The notes below the pieces were generated by a model that saw only the letters and a list, made by a program, of their open reading frames with translations, was not told the origin of the DNA and did not search any database. From Candidatus Nanohalarchaeota archaeon (GTDB taxonomy: Archaea; EX4484-52; B79-G9), in NCBI GenBank assembly GCA_003660865.1, contig QMVA01000053.1, positions 1-8,398 of the forward strand: 8,398 nt of DNA. The letters run 5' to 3'. Numbering within the stretch: the first letter of the stretch is position 1; each line of letters opens with the position of its first letter. The position numbers and the translations under genes were made by a program. Below, piece by piece: positions 6,245 through 8,398 of the stretch.

Positions 6245-8380
6245 ATGTATAATCCATTCAAAAAAAAGGATATCTCAGAATACCAGAATATTCCTGGCAA
6301 CACTCGCATCCGGAGTGCAGACTACCAGAAATACAGAACCGACGAAAAACTAAGGAAAGATTCAGGCTTTTTTGAAAAGATGTGCTTCTTCTGCGGAAAA
6401 TTCGTCCAGTTAAAATTCGGCAAAAAAATGCAGGCCAACTTGGAAAGAGACATTCGCATCGGCAGACTATCAGTAAAGCCCGAAGATGTAGGCGCCCTTT
6501 TATTAGTATCCCTCGGCCTGATGGCATTAATACTCATACCTTTGTCCCTGTTTCACTATGACGGTTCAATGCGCTTCGGAATCTGGGTATTCCCATTAGC
6601 ATGGTCCTACTACGTTCTCACATACCCTTCTTTCAGGGCCCAGGTCATAAAAATTCAGGCATCAGACGAGAGCCTCAAAGTAGTGCTCTACATGGCAATG
6701 TATCTTGAACTGAACCCCAACCTTGAAAACGCGGTCCGGTTCGCAGCAGAACACATAGAGGGCCCCCTGGAACAGGACCTCTCAAAACTCCTCTGGGACC
6801 TCGAATTCGGAATCTACACAGATATCCATCAGGCACTCGGCCGGTACATGCAGCTCTGGCTCGACTGGAACGTCGAATTCGTCAAATCACTTGAACTCCT
6901 GATGGACTCACTCTCCCGCGCAGGCGAAGACCGCATAAAACTGCTCGAGAAAGCACTCACATACATCCTTGACAATTCTTATGCCAACATGAGAGAGTAT
7001 TCACGCGCCCTCGAAAATCCCATAAAGCTGATACAGGCAATGGGCATACTCCTGCCCCTGATGGGCCTTATCATGCTACCCATGATATCTATATTCTTAA
7101 GCGGCGACAGCCAGGTAGTAGACCCCATGTTCATAGGCATCGGATACACAGTAATGCTCCCGATGATACTATTCTTCCTGATGCGCCGCATCCTCATGAG
7201 ACGCCCGGGCGCATTCGCGTTTCCTTCCCTGAAAAACGCGCGCAACCTGCCCCCGGACAATGTATTGCCCATAAAGCTCGGCAAAAAATACATCTACCTG
7301 CACCTCAAGATAACCGCCGTACTCGTTGCCCTCATAGTCATGATTCCCGGTCTTATACAGCTATACGCCTACGACCAGCACGTCAGGTATATAGATAGTA
7401 TATGCCACGGGGAAAAACTTTGCTTTGACCAGCGCTGGAAAGACTTTATGAATGAACAATATGACCCCAAAGTAGTCTTCAACAACATGCTCCAGGTTAT
7501 GACAATAATGTGGGGCGCAGCCCTCGGCATAATCATATTCTATTACGGCAGGAGTGCCAAAAAGCAAAAACTGCGCCAGGAAATAACCGAAATAGAACGC
7601 GATCTCTTCATCGGTCTCACAGAACTCGAAAACTCACTGAGCCGTGGCACCCCCATAGAGCGCAGCGTCTATCACATACTCGGTGAATACGAGCGCATGC
7701 GAATGAAAGAATCCCCACTCTTCCACTTCTTCATGGACATACTAAACAACATGCAAAAAAACGGCGATACATTCCCAAACGCAGTATTCGACAAAAACCA
7801 CGGCTCAATCATAAAATACCCGTCAATACTCCTTCGCAACGTAATGAAAATGATAGTAGACGCAATACCAAGAGGAAGCGAAGTCATCACCCGAAACATC
7901 TCAATAATCACGCGCTACATCGTAAACACCCGCAAAGTAGAAGAGCTCATAAAAGACCTGCTTGAACAGGTCGCAAGCACCATGAAAATGCAGGCATCAT
8001 TCATAGCCCCCCTGATATCCGCAGTCTGTGTGGCAATGGCTGCACTGATAGTCCAGATGCTCCAGAGAATTGCAGAAAAGATGGAAGATATAGAAGACAG
8101 CATCGGCTCAAGTTCAACAGGAGGCGGCATGTCAGATGCACTCGAGATGGTAAACATGCGAAACGTAATGCCCCCGACAATACTGCTGCTCATAGTAGGC
8201 ACATATGTTATCGAACTCGTAGTACTGCTCTCGTATTTCGCAAACGGTATAGAGCACGGTTTCGACCAGATAAATCGTGACATGCTCACCGCAAAAAGCA
8301 TGATATTCGGCATGACCCTGTTTTCAGGACTCGTACTCGTAGCCTTGGGATTATTCGGTCCCTTCATATATGGCATATAA
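6245..8380 (+). CDS. Pilus/secretion platform protein (FlaJ/TadC-like), complete, two T2SF modules
   Basis: This 711-residue integral membrane protein is the platform on which the pilus ATPase docks. The cytoplasmic N-terminus is basic. Likely membrane segments are at about 82-103, 110-128, 262-285, 295-315, 353-374, 415-434, 585-605, 641-664 and 686-708, with two large cytoplasmic helical T2SF modules between them (about 129-260 and 435-585). This is the two-module plan of FlaJ, with an extended loop and tail. By positive-inside reasoning the 375-414 loop is outside the cell and holds C387 and C393, which could form a disulfide. A Gly/Ser-rich stretch (620-629) lies in another outside loop. 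It is paralogous to the partial gene at 1-1251: YYVLTYP (122-128), AVRFAAE (163-169) and GILLPLMGLIMLPMISIFL (267-285) all have counterparts. The start has no Shine-Dalgarno and a TATA box about 27 bp upstream, so it is probably leaderless. Substrate and partners are inferred from context. Confidence 0.92.
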   Translation: MYNPFKKKDISEYQNIPGNTRIRSADYQKYRTDEKLRKDSGFFEKMCFFCGKFVQLKFGKKMQANLERDIRIGRLSVKPEDVGALLLVSLGLMALILIPLSLFHYDGSMRFGIWVFPLAWSYYVLTYPSFRAQVIKIQASDESLKVVLYMAMYLELNPNLENAVRFAAEHIEGPLEQDLSKLLWDLEFGIYTDIHQALGRYMQLWLDWNVEFVKSLELLMDSLSRAGEDRIKLLEKALTYILDNSYANMREYSRALENPIKLIQAMGILLPLMGLIMLPMISIFLSGDSQVVDPMFIGIGYTVMLPMILFFLMRRILMRRPGAFAFPSLKNARNLPPDNVLPIKLGKKYIYLHLKITAVLVALIVMIPGLIQLYAYDQHVRYIDSICHGEKLCFDQRWKDFMNEQYDPKVVFNNMLQVMTIMWGAALGIIIFYYGRSAKKQKLRQEITEIERDLFIGLTELENSLSRGTPIERSVYHILGEYERMRMKESPLFHFFMDILNNMQKNGDTFPNAVFDKNHGSIIKYPSILLRNVMKMIVDAIPRGSEVITRNISIITRYIVNTRKVEELIKDLLEQVASTMKMQASFIAPLISAVCVAMAALIVQMLQRIAEKMEDIEDSIGSSSTGGGMSDALEMVNMRNVMPPTILLLIVGTYVIELVVLLSYFANGIEHGFDQINRDMLTAKSMIFGMTLFSGLVLVALGLFGPFIYGI

Positions 8381-8398
8381 AAAATATGTCGCTTAATA

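Noticed and set aside
7915..8376. 153-codon minus-strand frame opposite the complete platform gene
   Set aside because: It is antisense to membrane segments conserved in the family and shows a Ser/Met-rich shadow composition.
8381..8398. Further gene at the right edge
   Set aside because: Only 18 bases remain after the stop codon, with no start in a supportable frame.

Overview
The window looks archaeal. Its promoters are TATA-type (TTTAAATA or TTTATATA boxes about 25-30 bp ahead of start codons), most starts lack a Shine-Dalgarno sequence and fit leaderless transcripts, and the proteins belong to families common in archaea: a two-module FlaJ/TadC-type pilus platform protein, a FlaI/TadA-type ATPase, and an ATPase_2/DUF234 protein. 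I cannot place it below domain level. A DPANN or euryarchaeal genome is a guess.

Layout. (1) 1-1251, minus strand: the N-terminal 417 codons of a platform protein that runs off the left edge. (2) 1372-2307, minus: a Fic-family protein. (3) 2472-3830, minus: an ATPase_2/DUF234 ATPase with a nuclease-like C-terminus. (4) 3929-6214, minus: a large type II/IV secretion or pilus ATPase. (5) 6245-8380, plus: a complete 711-residue platform protein, clearly paralogous to gene 1 and divergent from the ATPase gene across only 30 bp. Coding density is high and no gap exceeds 164 bp. I found no RNA gene, CRISPR array, transposase or insertion sequence.

How it fits together. Genes 1, 4 and 5 form the inner-membrane motor of a type IV pilus-like or secretion machine: one hexameric ATPase and two paralogous platform proteins. 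No pilin or prepilin peptidase lies in the window, so the product of the machine (adhesion, motility, secretion or uptake) cannot be read from it. Genes 2 and 3 are different in kind. They are clearly AT-richer, are accessory or conflict-type families, and sit between the pilus ATPase and the platform gene that would otherwise follow it on the same strand. I infer that they are a later insertion that split the pilus locus.

The regulatory DNA is unusually structured. The pilus ATPase and the complete platform gene appear to share one TATA element placed almost symmetrically between two possible leaderless starts (6193 minus and 6245 plus), and a 19-bp palindrome covers the minus-strand start. 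The DUF234 ATPase start codon lies in a perfect 16-bp palindrome. The Fic promoter is bracketed by a perfect 10-bp inverted repeat and carries a 9-bp direct repeat at 21-bp spacing. The 7-mer AAAGTAT occurs near both accessory promoters. These are the most testable new observations here.
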